DNA from: Gracilimonas sp965227215
GTDB lineage: Bacteria > Bacteroidota > Rhodothermia > Balneolales > Balneolaceae
DNA: 64,000 bases
Direction: 5' to 3'
Assembly: GCA_965227215.1 (NCBI GenBank)
Contig: OZ245729.1
Coordinates: 1,302,001-1,366,000, forward strand
In this document: positions 16,676 to 24,718 of the stretch, piece by piece
How positions within the stretch are numbered: position 1 is the stretch's first letter
Layout of the letters: each line of letters starts with the position of its first letter
The notes under the pieces: model-generated
Told to the model about the DNA's origin: nothing
What the model saw: the letters and a program-made list of their open reading frames with translations, nothing else
Database searches by the model: none
Made by a program: the position numbers and the translations under genes

Positions 16676-18235
16676 TCAATCTAATTCCTGAATAAATTTC
16701 TCTGAGCTTTCCCAAATAGCTTTTTTATCCTCTTCAGCTTTTTTATCGAACATATTCACCATAAAATTAGCCCGACCATTTTTGGTGAAAGTTTCCCGTT
16801 GCTTGTCGATAAAGTTCCAGTAGAGATAGTTAAACGGGCAGGCATCCTCCCCCGTTTTCTTGCTGATCTTATACTCGCAATGCTTGCAGTAGTCACTCAT
16901 CTTGTTGATGTAATTTCCACTGCTCACGTACGGCTTGGAAGCCAGCACTCCCCCATCCGCAAAAGTGGACATCCCCAGTACATTGGGCAATACTACCCAT
17001 TCATACGCATCTACATAAGCGAGATGAAACCACCGGTTTAGTTCCCTGGGGTCGGTTTCGGTGAGGTTACTGAAGTTGCTGAGCACCATCAGCCGGGGAA
17101 TGTGATGCGAATAGCCTTTCTCTATCACCGGTTTCAGACATTCACTCATGCAGTTCATTTTGGTTTCGCCGGTCCAATACATTTCGGGGAGCTTGTTGGT
17201 GAAGTTGAAGTGATTGGCTTCCCGAACATCCGGCATCATTCCTTCATAATAAACACGAACATATTCTCTCCAGCCCATAATCTGCCGGATAAATCCTTCT
17301 ACCGAATTTAAACGGGCACTTCCGTTCTCATAAGCTTCCTCTGCTTTATCACAGGCTTCTTTTGGCAGAATAAGTCCGTTATTCATATACAATGACAGGT
17401 GCGAGTGAAACAGGTCATACTTTCCCTGGGCCATTGCATCTTCATAGGGACCGAATTCATCCAGCCGTTCATCGATAAATTCATTAAGCCTGTACAAAGC
17501 CTGACGTCGGGTAACCGCATAGGTAAAATCACTGCTTTCCCCGTAGTGATCCGGGAACCAGTCTTCGACCATATCAATCACTTCCTCTGTTATTTCATCT
17601 ACTTCCGTCTCAGCAATTTCAGGAACCGGGTGATTTTTCGGAAGCTTTTCGCGGTTTTCTTCATCGTAATTCCATTCCCCTCCTTCAGGCTTATCACCAT
17701 TCATCAGATATCCGGTTTTTTGCCTCATTTCTCGATAAAAATATTCCATCACCCAGCTATCGGCTACTTTCTCTTTATATTCCTCCGCATCCGCCAGGAA
17801 GAAGTTATTGGGGATTTCTTCCACTTGTGCTTCGAATTCGTCTTTTACCTCCCGGAGTCGCTCTCTTGAGTCCCATTCGGAAGGAGTCATATAGCTCAGT
17901 TCAAGATCTTTGTTCTCTGTAAGGATTTCCTTCAATGCATCATTATAATGTCCTTGGGTTGAGTGGTAAAGAACCGGAAATCCTGCTTCATCACATTCCA
18001 AAGCAAAATGCCTCATGCTGCTCAGCAGATAAATCATTTTCTTTTTGTGATAAGGAAGCGAATTCCCCTTCTCCCCAGACTCTATAAATATAAGCAGCGG
18101 CTTTTCCTGCCGAACCCAACTGGGCCAGGCATCCAGATTTAGCTGATCATGCAGAATGAATATAGCTTTCTGATGATCATCAGGATTTTGCCTTTCTATG
18201 GAAGAATCAATGTGTGATAAATAGGCTCGGCTCAT
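16676..18235 (-). CDS. Iron-sulfur photolyase/cryptochrome (FeS-BCP, PhrB-like)
   Basis: A member of the prokaryotic iron-sulfur cryptochrome/photolyase lineage (FeS-BCP/CryPro) whose studied members repair (6-4) photoproducts with FAD and a ribolumazine antenna. The 519 residues open with AIFILHDQLNLD, where the family has the ILGDQL motif. Four Cys suit the Fe4S4 site: one in TKMNCMSECL and three in SDYCKHCEYKISKKTGEDACPF. The FAD pocket region reads GFIRQIMGWREYVRVYY, and HIPRLMVLSNF follows. The gene is divergent from the LOG-like gene with about 70 bases between starts. The pairing with a class II CPD photolyase gives repair of both UV lesion types. Confidence 0.9.
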   Translation of the reverse strand: MSRAYLSHIDSSIERQNPDDHQKAIFILHDQLNLDAWPSWVRQEKPLLIFIESGEKGNSLPYHKKKMIYLLSSMRHFALECDEAGFPVLYHSTQGHYNDALKEILTENKDLELSYMTPSEWDSRERLREVKDEFEAQVEEIPNNFFLADAEEYKEKVADSWVMEYFYREMRQKTGYLMNGDKPEGGEWNYDEENREKLPKNHPVPEIAETEVDEITEEVIDMVEDWFPDHYGESSDFTYAVTRRQALYRLNEFIDERLDEFGPYEDAMAQGKYDLFHSHLSLYMNNGLILPKEACDKAEEAYENGSARLNSVEGFIRQIMGWREYVRVYYEGMMPDVREANHFNFTNKLPEMYWTGETKMNCMSECLKPVIEKGYSHHIPRLMVLSNFSNLTETDPRELNRWFHLAYVDAYEWVVLPNVLGMSTFADGGVLASKPYVSSGNYINKMSDYCKHCEYKISKKTGEDACPFNYLYWNFIDKQRETFTKNGRANFMVNMFDKKAEEDKKAIWESSEKFIQELD

Positions 18236-18308
18236 GCCAAAGAAATGGGTTCTAGCTGCCGAAACGTTCCTTACTCGAATCTTAGCCTGCTTTCAAGTAT
18301 CATCCATC

Positions 18309-18800
18309 ATGGAAAAGAAAAAGATTATTGGAATTATGGGGCCCGGATCAGGAGCAACAGAGAAAGACATCGAAGCAGCGTTCGAAATTGGAAAATTGGT
18401 TGCTGAAAGAAATTTATATGTACTCACCGGTGGACGGGCAGCCGGGGTAATGGAAGCCGCCATGAAAGGGGCTAAATCGGCCGGAGGAACAACAATAGGA
18501 ATTCTGCCTTCTGAAGATGGAAGGGATCAATCCGAATTCGTGGATATTTCCATTAATACGGGGTTGGGAAGTGCCCGGAATAATATTAATGTGCTCTCAG
18601 CCGATCTCGTGATTGGAATAGGCATTGGCCCGGGAACGGCTTCGGAAATTGCCCTGGCCATCAAAGCAGACAAAAAAATTCTGTTGATTAATCAGCAGGA
18701 GGAAGCCATTGAGTTCTTCAAAAGCTTAGGTCACGATAAGCTGTTCATTCTAAAGAACACCAAAGAAATCACAGACCACTTGATGCCTTCTGAGAAATAA
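18309..18800 (+). CDS. LOG-like (SLOG superfamily) protein, TIGR00725 type
   Basis: A Rossmann-fold SLOG protein related to lysine-decarboxylase-like LOG enzymes. From the ATG at 18309 it has 163 residues: MEKKKIIGIMGPGSGAT (strand 1 and glycine loop), the nucleotide motif GGRAAGVMEAAMKGA, and GPGTASEIALAI, which takes the place of PGGxGTxxE. An upstream in-frame GTG/ATG would add 25 residues that overlap the divergent photolyase promoter and look non-coding. The LOG reaction (cytokinin nucleotide phosphoribohydrolase) is not assured, because the PGG part of the catalytic motif differs; nucleotide binding is the safer call. Confidence 0.85.
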   Translation: MEKKKIIGIMGPGSGATEKDIEAAFEIGKLVAERNLYVLTGGRAAGVMEAAMKGAKSAGGTTIGILPSEDGRDQSEFVDISINTGLGSARNNINVLSADLVIGIGIGPGTASEIALAIKADKKILLINQQEEAIEFFKSLGHDKLFILKNTKEITDHLMPSEK

Positions 18801-18818
18801 AATCTTGAACTTTTACTA

Positions 18819-18838
18819 AATACTATTATATTAGTATT
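18819..18838. promoter_or_regulatory. Candidate BlaI operator
   Basis: AATACTA (18819-18825) and TAGTATT (18832-18838) form a perfect 7-bp dyad around TTATAT, 19 bases before the BlaI-family start. BlaI/MecI dimers bind short dyads with TACT/AGTA-like half sites, usually autoregulating their own promoter. The AT-rich centre could also serve as the -10 element. Confidence 0.6.
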
Positions 18839-18856
18839 AACTAATTCAGACTTACT

Positions 18857-19237
18857 ATGAGAAAATCATTGACACCCCTTGGAGAATCGGAAATGGAAAT
18901 CCTGCACCACGTGTGGGAGATGGGGGAGGCAACCGTTGCTCAGGTGCAGGAAGAAATCCTGAAGGAACGAAAAGTGGCCTACACTACCGTCATGACCATC
19001 ATGAAGAATTTAAACGACAAAGGATATTTAAAGTATCGAAAAGACGGCGTCACCTATGTATATAGCGCCCGCAAAAAACCGGAAGAGGTGCAGTCGAGCC
19101 TGGTATCCGGAATGATTGATAAAGTATTTAAGGGATCAACCTCTGCCCTGGTGCAGACGCTGGTGAAGGGAGAAAACCTTAGTGAAGAAGAGCTCAAAGA
19201 GCTTCGCAATATGATTGACAATATGGAGGATAAGTAA
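18857..19237 (+). CDS. BlaI/MecI/CopY-family transcriptional repressor
   Basis: A winged-helix repressor of the BlaI/MecI family, 126 residues. The N-terminal DNA-binding part has LTPLGESEMEILHHVWEMGEATVAQV and VAYTTVMTIMKNLNDKGYL, then the wing YRKDGVTYVYSARK; the C-terminal helices dimerise. In known systems an M56 protease triggers cleavage of this repressor in its C-terminal part. The gene is followed with one base between by the M56 gene, confirming the pairing. A dyad operator precedes it. No beta-lactamase or PBP gene is next to it, so the regulon is not evident. Confidence 0.93.
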   Translation: MRKSLTPLGESEMEILHHVWEMGEATVAQVQEEILKERKVAYTTVMTIMKNLNDKGYLKYRKDGVTYVYSARKKPEEVQSSLVSGMIDKVFKGSTSALVQTLVKGENLSEEELKELRNMIDNMEDK

Positions 19238-19238
19238 C

Positions 19239-21029
19239 ATGTATGAACTCACCGAACTTATCAAAGTGGTTGGAAATGTAAGCCTGGACACCTTCTGGTT
19301 CCCGATTATGATATGGACTATTTGTTGTGCTTTGGCTTTTCTGTTTTTAAAAACACGTGAGAAACTGAATCCACTGTTTCATTATCACTTGCGAACCGCT
19401 GCTATACTTTCGCTGCCCCTTGGTATTGGAGTAGCTGCTCTCATGAATAAAATTCCGGAATGGTTTGCATCATCCAATCTCGACACTGCTTTTTTTGTGG
19501 TTCAAAATCCTATTGAGATAGTATCCGGTGCCACTCCTTCTTCGGCTGAACTATCCACTGTGCAATGGCAGGAACCCTCTTTTTTCATTGGTGCTGCTAC
19601 CCTGTTAATCAGCCTGGTTTCCATCTTTATGATTGGAAGATTGATCAGTAGCTATGTAGCACTGAAATCATTGTACAAGAATTTAAGCCTTACAGAACTA
19701 CAAGAAGTGCCGAATGAAGCTAACCGGACGATTAACACTCCGGTGAAATTAGCTTTTCATGATCATCCGTTAGTTCCATTCACATTTGGATGGAAGCAAC
19801 CGGTGATTGTCCTTCCAAAAATTCTGCAACATGAACCGGAAAAACTGGACATGGCCCTGCAGCATGAGCTCATCCACATAAAACGGGGTGATTATTTGCT
19901 GCAGCTGGCATTGTCCATGATCGAATCTCTGTTTTGGTTTCACCCGTTAATCCGATACGGCAACCAGGAGATCGACACCTATCGCGAAATAAGTTGCGAT
20001 CAGGAAGTACTTTCCAAATCCGATTTCTCCATTAAGTCTTATGCCAATCTCTTGTATGAATTAGTGCCACTCAACACCGGTGTTGGAAAACTCTCGGTGA
20101 GTATGGCAGTCAAAAATTCAACACTTAAAAAACGTATTAAGACCATGAAATATCACAAACTACATAAAGCATCGTTTCGGCAAAGCGTATTCTTTCTTTT
20201 CCTGATGATTTTAGGGATTACACTCCCTATTGCCTGCTCTGATTTACGAGGGCCGGAAATGGCGTCTCCTGAAGAATTAGAGAATGCTTCTTACGAATTC
20301 AGAAATATTAACATGACTATAAATGGGAAAGAGGTCATTAACATGGAAGGAGAAGCCGGAGCTGCTTCGACTGGACTGAGTGCCTTTTTTCTAAATGCCA
20401 ATGAATATGGTGTATTTAAAATATCACCTGCCCGTTTTGATGGAGGAGTTAATGCTGGTAATATCAATGGTTCTAAACTCGATTTTTCCATCAATGAAAT
20501 GGATGTCAGCATTACTTCAAGTGCTCCAATCCTTACAGGGATTGACAAAACTTCGGTTTGGGTGCAACATTCTCCAAAAAAAACCACCGGATTTAGTCAT
20601 GGGGTTGCATCCGCCAATGCCCCATTGGATGAATATATCTCCGTTCATGATAGTGAAGCTTCTCAAAAGGAAGACTACTTCGTCGTAGTTGAGGAAATGC
20701 CCAAACTAAAAGGAGGTATGAAGGCCTTACAAGCTAAGGTTGAATACCCCGAAATGGCTCGCCGTGCCGGCATTGAGGGCCGCGTAACTGTTCAGTTCAT
20801 CGTAAATGAACAAGGAGATGTTGAGAATGCACAGGTCGTTCGTGGTATAGGTGGTGGTTGTGATGAACAAGCCCTGAAAGTTATAGAACAAGCTCAGTTC
20901 ACCCCCGGCTATCAACGAGGCCGTCCTGTTCGTGTTCAATATGCTTTATCCATCAACTTCAAACTGGAAGACTCAGACTTTTCAACTCCTCAGGGTAAAG
21001 AAAAAGCGTCAGGAAATAACGAAGGGTAG
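19239..21029 (+). CDS. BlaR1-like M56 membrane metallopeptidase with C-terminal TonB domain
   Basis: A membrane zinc peptidase of the M56 family, 596 residues from the ATG at 19239, chosen because GGAGGA precedes it and it abuts the BlaI stop. TM helices lie near 10-30, 43-60 and 110-135; the catalytic HELIH is in MALQHELIHIKRGDYLL, and a fourth TM follows KASFRQS (VFFLFLMILGITLPIAC). The extracytoplasmic part is not a penicillin-binding domain. It ends with a TonB-like domain (YPEMARRAGIEGRVTVQFIV, then VQYALSINFKL). The sensor thus probably responds to something other than beta-lactams; the TonB tail suggests contact with an outer-membrane partner or peptidoglycan. Confidence 0.93.
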   Translation: MYELTELIKVVGNVSLDTFWFPIMIWTICCALAFLFLKTREKLNPLFHYHLRTAAILSLPLGIGVAALMNKIPEWFASSNLDTAFFVVQNPIEIVSGATPSSAELSTVQWQEPSFFIGAATLLISLVSIFMIGRLISSYVALKSLYKNLSLTELQEVPNEANRTINTPVKLAFHDHPLVPFTFGWKQPVIVLPKILQHEPEKLDMALQHELIHIKRGDYLLQLALSMIESLFWFHPLIRYGNQEIDTYREISCDQEVLSKSDFSIKSYANLLYELVPLNTGVGKLSVSMAVKNSTLKKRIKTMKYHKLHKASFRQSVFFLFLMILGITLPIACSDLRGPEMASPEELENASYEFRNINMTINGKEVINMEGEAGAASTGLSAFFLNANEYGVFKISPARFDGGVNAGNINGSKLDFSINEMDVSITSSAPILTGIDKTSVWVQHSPKKTTGFSHGVASANAPLDEYISVHDSEASQKEDYFVVVEEMPKLKGGMKALQAKVEYPEMARRAGIEGRVTVQFIVNEQGDVENAQVVRGIGGGCDEQALKVIEQAQFTPGYQRGRPVRVQYALSINFKLEDSDFSTPQGKEKASGNNEG

Positions 21030-21065
21030 AATACGCTCACTTTCAAAAATTTTTCATAGTAGATT

Positions 21066-21091
21066 AGCGGGGCTAAAAGCTCCGCTTTTTT
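21066..21091 (+). terminator. Rho-independent terminator after the M56 gene
   Basis: AGCGGGGC (21066-21073) pairs with GCTCCGCT (21079-21086), one G-T wobble, loop TAAAA, then six T. Confidence 0.88.
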
Positions 21092-21169
21092 ATTTGAACT
21101 TTTTTTGAAACATCTTTTTTTAGATGGCGTACCGAAAGGTTAGATTATAATCAAACTAACTATATCAAC

Positions 21170-21352
21170 ATGCCAGCTAAATTAAGAAAATCAAGAACAG
21201 ACAAAATGCTTGCCGGCGTTTGCGGAGGTTTTGCTGAGTATCTCGGATGGGACCCAACGCTAGTCCGTATTATTTTTGCCATTATTTTGGTTTCCAGTTT
21301 TGGAACGGCTGTATTGGCTTATTTCATTCTTGCCATTGTAATGCCCGATTAA
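21170..21352 (+). CDS. PspC-domain small membrane protein
   Basis: A 60-residue protein that is essentially one PspC domain: LRKSRTDKMLAGVCGGFAEYLGWDPTLVRIIFA followed by a single TM helix (IILVSSFGTAVLAYFILAIVMP). The lipid-facing V-C-G-G motif and W-D-P are diagnostic. Bacterial PspC proteins take part in envelope stress signalling; single-domain copies of this size are frequent in Bacteroidota and their partner is unknown. It is solitary, between a terminator and the MocA-like gene. Confidence 0.92.
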   Translation: MPAKLRKSRTDKMLAGVCGGFAEYLGWDPTLVRIIFAIILVSSFGTAVLAYFILAIVMPD

Positions 21353-21459
21353 GGCTATTTATCTTACATCAGCTACTTACATACACCAAATTCTGCCTTG
21401 TTGTAAAATTCCTTCCTCATTAGCATCTTGAAACCCAACTAAATGGGATTAAATTGCTT

Positions 21460-22314
21460 ATGAAAGTTGGAATTGTAGGAGATGCAAAACGGGCCGTAGC
21501 GTGGGAGCAGCATCTACGCCCTCACCGGATTGTTCAGGAAGTAGAGCTCTGTCCTGGTATCAGAGAAGTTGGTAAAGTCGATGCCTGCCTTTTAATCGAT
21601 GAAACAGAACAAAATCTCGATATCCTGCTGGAAGGCATTCAATTAGGATTGAATTGCTTTCTAATATCCCGCCAGCCCACAAATACGCAAAAACTCGAGA
21701 AAATTTATCGTGCCACCAAAGAGGCCGGTGTTCACGTGCAATTTTCTCATTGGCCAACTCTGGCCCCTGCTACACAATGGATGATGGATCGCATGTCCCG
21801 ACCGGTTTTTCTGAGTATCACGCGTGAGGTCAATCACACCCAATTTCTTAACTCTGATGAGGAGTTCCGCCACTTTTGGATTGATGAAGTTGGACTCTGT
21901 ATGAAATGGATCGACAGCGGCATTCATCATGTGGAAGCTAAAGCCATCCATCTCGAAGGCAAACATCCCATCACAATTCATATTTTCCTCCGGTTTGATA
22001 ATGGATCAACTGTGGATATACGCATCTACACCGGGAGCGGGCAAAATAATCACAAACGAATTGCATCCACCAAGCAAGAAATTCTGGAATGCAATGTTCC
22101 TTCACAAGATATACGCATCGGTCGTCTTAACTCAGGCAACCACCTCTTTTTCGAGAAACAGGACTTTGATCCTGCTAAGTCAGCAGAGAAAACAGCCCTC
22201 ATGTTTCTAAAATCCATTCAAATGGACAGGGAGACACCCTACACTGCTTACGATGCTTATCAGCTTTCCCTGCAAATTGAAAATATAGAAAAACGCCTTT
22301 CACAGTTCCTCTGA
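21460..22314 (+). CDS. Gfo/Idh/MocA-like protein, probably without enzyme activity
   Basis: A 284-residue protein whose layout follows the Gfo/Idh/MocA oxidoreductases: an N-terminal Rossmann half (MKVGIVGDAKRAVAWEQHL) and a C-terminal mixed-sheet half (IFLRFDNGSTVDIRIYTG). Two things argue against normal dehydrogenase function. The dinucleotide glycine motif is degenerate (GIVGDAK in place of GxGxxG), and the conserved EKP around the catalytic Lys is replaced by ISRQPT. Family members are usually 330-380 residues. The start is the ATG at 21460; the TTG six bases earlier is unlikely. It might bind a sugar or act as a regulator or structural relic. Confidence 0.7.
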   Translation: MKVGIVGDAKRAVAWEQHLRPHRIVQEVELCPGIREVGKVDACLLIDETEQNLDILLEGIQLGLNCFLISRQPTNTQKLEKIYRATKEAGVHVQFSHWPTLAPATQWMMDRMSRPVFLSITREVNHTQFLNSDEEFRHFWIDEVGLCMKWIDSGIHHVEAKAIHLEGKHPITIHIFLRFDNGSTVDIRIYTGSGQNNHKRIASTKQEILECNVPSQDIRIGRLNSGNHLFFEKQDFDPAKSAEKTALMFLKSIQMDRETPYTAYDAYQLSLQIENIEKRLSQFL

Positions 22315-22315
22315 G

Positions 22316-22352
22316 CGCTATGTTAACTTTCCGTTAACATAGCGTTTACTTT
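22316..22352 (+). terminator. Rho-independent terminator after the MocA-like gene
   Basis: CGCTATGTTAAC (22316-22327) and GTTAACATAGCG (22333-22344) form a perfect 12-bp stem with loop TTTCC, then TTTACTTT. The stem begins one base after the stop codon. Confidence 0.88.
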
Positions 22353-22427
22353 AAGTTAACAATTTCTTAACATTGAGAAGACATTAACGACATCGATTTA
22401 TAGCATCTAAGAAGAGGAGGTGCTGCT

Positions 22428-22583
22428 ATGAGAGCAAAATTATACGAGAAATATTACAAGTTAGGATTTGACCACTACATCTTTAAAAACATATTTGGAC
22501 TGAGTAAACCGGACCGAAATATTAAGCGTTTTTACTACGTGATTATAGCCGCTGCATTATTAGTAGGCGTAGTTCTCTCCTGA
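22428..22583 (+). CDS. Small single-TM membrane protein (51 residues)
   Basis: A short gene outside usual length cut-offs. ATG at 22428 follows a very strong ribosome-binding site, GAGGAGG (22414-22420), seven bases away. The product begins MRAKLYEKYYKLGFDHYIFK, is rich in Tyr, Lys and Phe, and ends in a TM helix (VIIAAALLVGVVLS) with a positive-inside flank NIKRF, so it is probably a tail-anchored inner-membrane protein with N-in orientation. It stands in the 285-base gap between a terminator and the SDR gene and has no ORF rival. No family is recognised; the strong RBS and the helix make it unlikely to be chance. Confidence 0.72.
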   Translation: MRAKLYEKYYKLGFDHYIFKNIFGLSKPDRNIKRFYYVIIAAALLVGVVLS

Positions 22584-22598
22584 TTTCACTTTAACCGA

Positions 22599-23450
22599 TT
22601 ACGGCTTCATTGTTTTAAACAATTTTTTCAGTTTGCTGCGCGACATTAATCCATCCACAAAGTTAAACTGACCTGCTTGAAGCCTTTCTCCTCCATCAAT
22701 AACCACACATTCCCCGGTTATATAGGGAGCCAGATCAGACATTAAAAAGATTGCGAGATTGGCGAGCTCTTCATGCTCGCCATATCTTTTTGCAGGAATT
22801 TTATTTTTGAAATTTTTCTCCAACACTTTCTTAGGCACCAATCTTGACCAAGCTCCCTCAGTAGGAAAAGGTCCGGGGGCAATGGCATTTAATCGTATTC
22901 CGTAGGTTGCCCATTCAAATGCCAGGGAGCGCGTCATAGCTAATACTCCGGCTTTACTACATGCCGACGGCAACACAAACCCACATCCTGTCCCTTCCGC
23001 ATAAGTGGTTACCATGTTCAGAACATTTCCTTCCTTTTCATTGTCAATCAGGTAATTACCAAATACATGTGTACAGTTAAAGCTCCCATGTAATACGATA
23101 TCAACAACGGCTTTAAATCCACCGGGCGACAAATCTTCTGAAGCTGAAAGAAAATTACCAGCCGCGTTGTTCACTAAACCGGTTATTGATCCAAAATCAC
23201 TTACTATCTGTTCAAACATCGTTGTTACGCCATCATAATCTCTCACATCGCATGGGTAATAGCGGGCAACGATCCCCTCCCCTTCATTTTCTATCTCTGT
23301 GACGGCTTTTTTGAGCTTTTCTTCTGTTCTGCCACAGATGGCAATACCAGCTCCGCACCGGGCGAACCCTTTTGCCATTGAGAGGCCCAGACCACTCCCG
23401 CCGCCGGTAATTAAGATTGTTTGCCCTGATAGCGTGTCTTCTTTGAACAT
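22599..23450 (-). CDS. SDR-family 2,4-dienoyl-CoA reductase-like oxidoreductase
   Basis: Short-chain dehydrogenase, 283 residues. Cofactor motif TGGGSGLGLSMAKG and NNAAGN are intact. The usual YxxxK is PSACSKAG here, with Ser in the Tyr position; peroxisomal-type 2,4-dienoyl-CoA reductases also lack that Tyr, and GIRLNAIAPGPFPTEGAWSRL resembles this clade. It therefore probably reduces 2,4-dienoyl-CoA (NADPH) during breakdown of unsaturated fatty acids instead of being a FabG. It closes the minus-strand beta-oxidation run, 80 bases after the thiolase start. Confidence 0.85.
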   Translation of the reverse strand: MFKEDTLSGQTILITGGGSGLGLSMAKGFARCGAGIAICGRTEEKLKKAVTEIENEGEGIVARYYPCDVRDYDGVTTMFEQIVSDFGSITGLVNNAAGNFLSASEDLSPGGFKAVVDIVLHGSFNCTHVFGNYLIDNEKEGNVLNMVTTYAEGTGCGFVLPSACSKAGVLAMTRSLAFEWATYGIRLNAIAPGPFPTEGAWSRLVPKKVLEKNFKNKIPAKRYGEHEELANLAIFLMSDLAPYITGECVVIDGGERLQAGQFNFVDGLMSRSKLKKLFKTMKP

Positions 23451-23462
23451 GTTTTCCTGTAT

Positions 23463-23526
23463 TGACTAACGACCAGTGACCGTGAACTAATGACGATTGT
23501 CAATAGTCATTTGTCATTGGTCGTAT
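23463..23526. repeat. Nested imperfect palindrome between SDR and thiolase genes
   Basis: ACGACCAGTGAC (23469-23480) pairs with GTCATTGGTCGT (23513-23524), one mismatch, and an inner AATGAC/GTCATT pair nests inside. The arms are built from repeated TGAC/GTCA words. It separates two genes of one functional run and may act as an attenuator or REP-like element. Confidence 0.5.
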
Positions 23527-23530
23527 ATGA

Positions 23531-24715
23531 TTAAAGGTTTTCAAAAATTCCGGCAGCTCCCATCCCTCCGCCTATGCACATGGTAACTAACCCATACTTT
23601 GAGTTTCGTTCTTTCATCTCGTACAGAATTTGTGTGGTCAGCTTAGCACCGGTACAGCCAAGAGGATGTCCCATGGCAATGGCACCGCCGTTTACATTGG
23701 TGATTTCCCTGTCCAACCCAAGTTCACGAATTACGGCCAGCGACTGCGATGCAAAGGCTTCATTCAGTTCAATTAAATCCATATCCGATAATTCTAAGCC
23801 CGCTTTGGATAAAACTTTAGGAACAGCTTCTATAGGACCAATGCCCATAATCTCCGGGGCAACTCCGGCAACCTGAAATCCAACGTACCTTGCCATCGGA
23901 TCCAGCCCTAACTTCTTCACCATCTCCCCGCTCATTACTACCACACCGGCAGCTGCGTCATTCATTTGCGAAGAATTACCGGCGGTTACGCTCCCTCCAT
24001 TTTTAAATACCGGGCGTAGGCCCGATAGTGCATCAACGGAAGTATCTTTGCGGGGCCCCTCATCCTGTTTAAAGGTGAACTTCTCTTCTACCACTTCCCC
24101 ATCTGCCGTTACTTTCTTTTCATGAACATCAATCGGGGTAATTTGCTCATCAAATTTACCGTTCTCCCAGGCAGCAATCGCCCGTTGGTGACTTTGATAA
24201 GCAAACTCATCCTGATCTTCCCGGCTCACCTCATATTTATCGGCCACGTTTTCAGCAGTAATACCCATACTTACATACACACCCGGCTTGTCATCAACCA
24301 ACTCAGGATTGGGTTGAACCGACATTCCTCCCATAGGAACTAAACTCATGGATTCCACGCCTCCGGCGATGATCACATCTGCACTGCCTGCCATAATACG
24401 TTCAGCTGCCATAGCGATGGTTTGCAACCCTGAAGAGCAAAATCGGTTTACGGTAACTCCGGGTACTGAGTCTGGCAATCCTCCAAGAAGGGCGATCTGG
24501 CGAGCAACATTTAATCCCTGGGATGCTTCCGGAAAGGCACAGCCCATGATTACATCCTCAACCTGATCGGGTTCGAGCCCTTTGGTTCGGTTCAACAAGT
24601 CCTTAACAACGGCTCCTCCCATCGAATCCGGTCGGGTAAACCGCAGGGATCCTTTGTTAGCTTTTCCACAAGGTGTTCGTGCTGCTGCGACTATGTATGC
24701 TGTTTTAGTAGACAT
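23531..24715 (-). CDS. fadA: Acetyl-CoA C-acyltransferase (thiolase)
   Basis: 3-ketoacyl-CoA thiolase of beta-oxidation, 394 residues. Active-site residues are visible: nucleophilic Cys in VNRFCSSGLQT (about residue 90), NEAFA, His in GGAIAMGHPLGCTGA and the second Cys in MCIGGGMGAAGIFE. The start is ATG at 24715, and four bases upstream of it lies the inner end of an inverted repeat that frames the four-helix gene, so the native leader of fadA has been displaced. It is co-oriented with the dehydrogenase/hydratase gene. Confidence 0.93.
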   Translation of the reverse strand: MSTKTAYIVAAARTPCGKANKGSLRFTRPDSMGGAVVKDLLNRTKGLEPDQVEDVIMGCAFPEASQGLNVARQIALLGGLPDSVPGVTVNRFCSSGLQTIAMAAERIMAGSADVIIAGGVESMSLVPMGGMSVQPNPELVDDKPGVYVSMGITAENVADKYEVSREDQDEFAYQSHQRAIAAWENGKFDEQITPIDVHEKKVTADGEVVEEKFTFKQDEGPRKDTSVDALSGLRPVFKNGGSVTAGNSSQMNDAAAGVVVMSGEMVKKLGLDPMARYVGFQVAGVAPEIMGIGPIEAVPKVLSKAGLELSDMDLIELNEAFASQSLAVIRELGLDREITNVNGGAIAMGHPLGCTGAKLTTQILYEMKERNSKYGLVTMCIGGGMGAAGIFENL

Positions 24716-24718
24716 AAG

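Noticed and set aside
24566..24590. GGTTCGAGCCC, a T-loop-like string suggesting a tRNA
   Set aside because: It lies inside the thiolase coding frame, and no acceptor stem or anticodon arm can be built around it.
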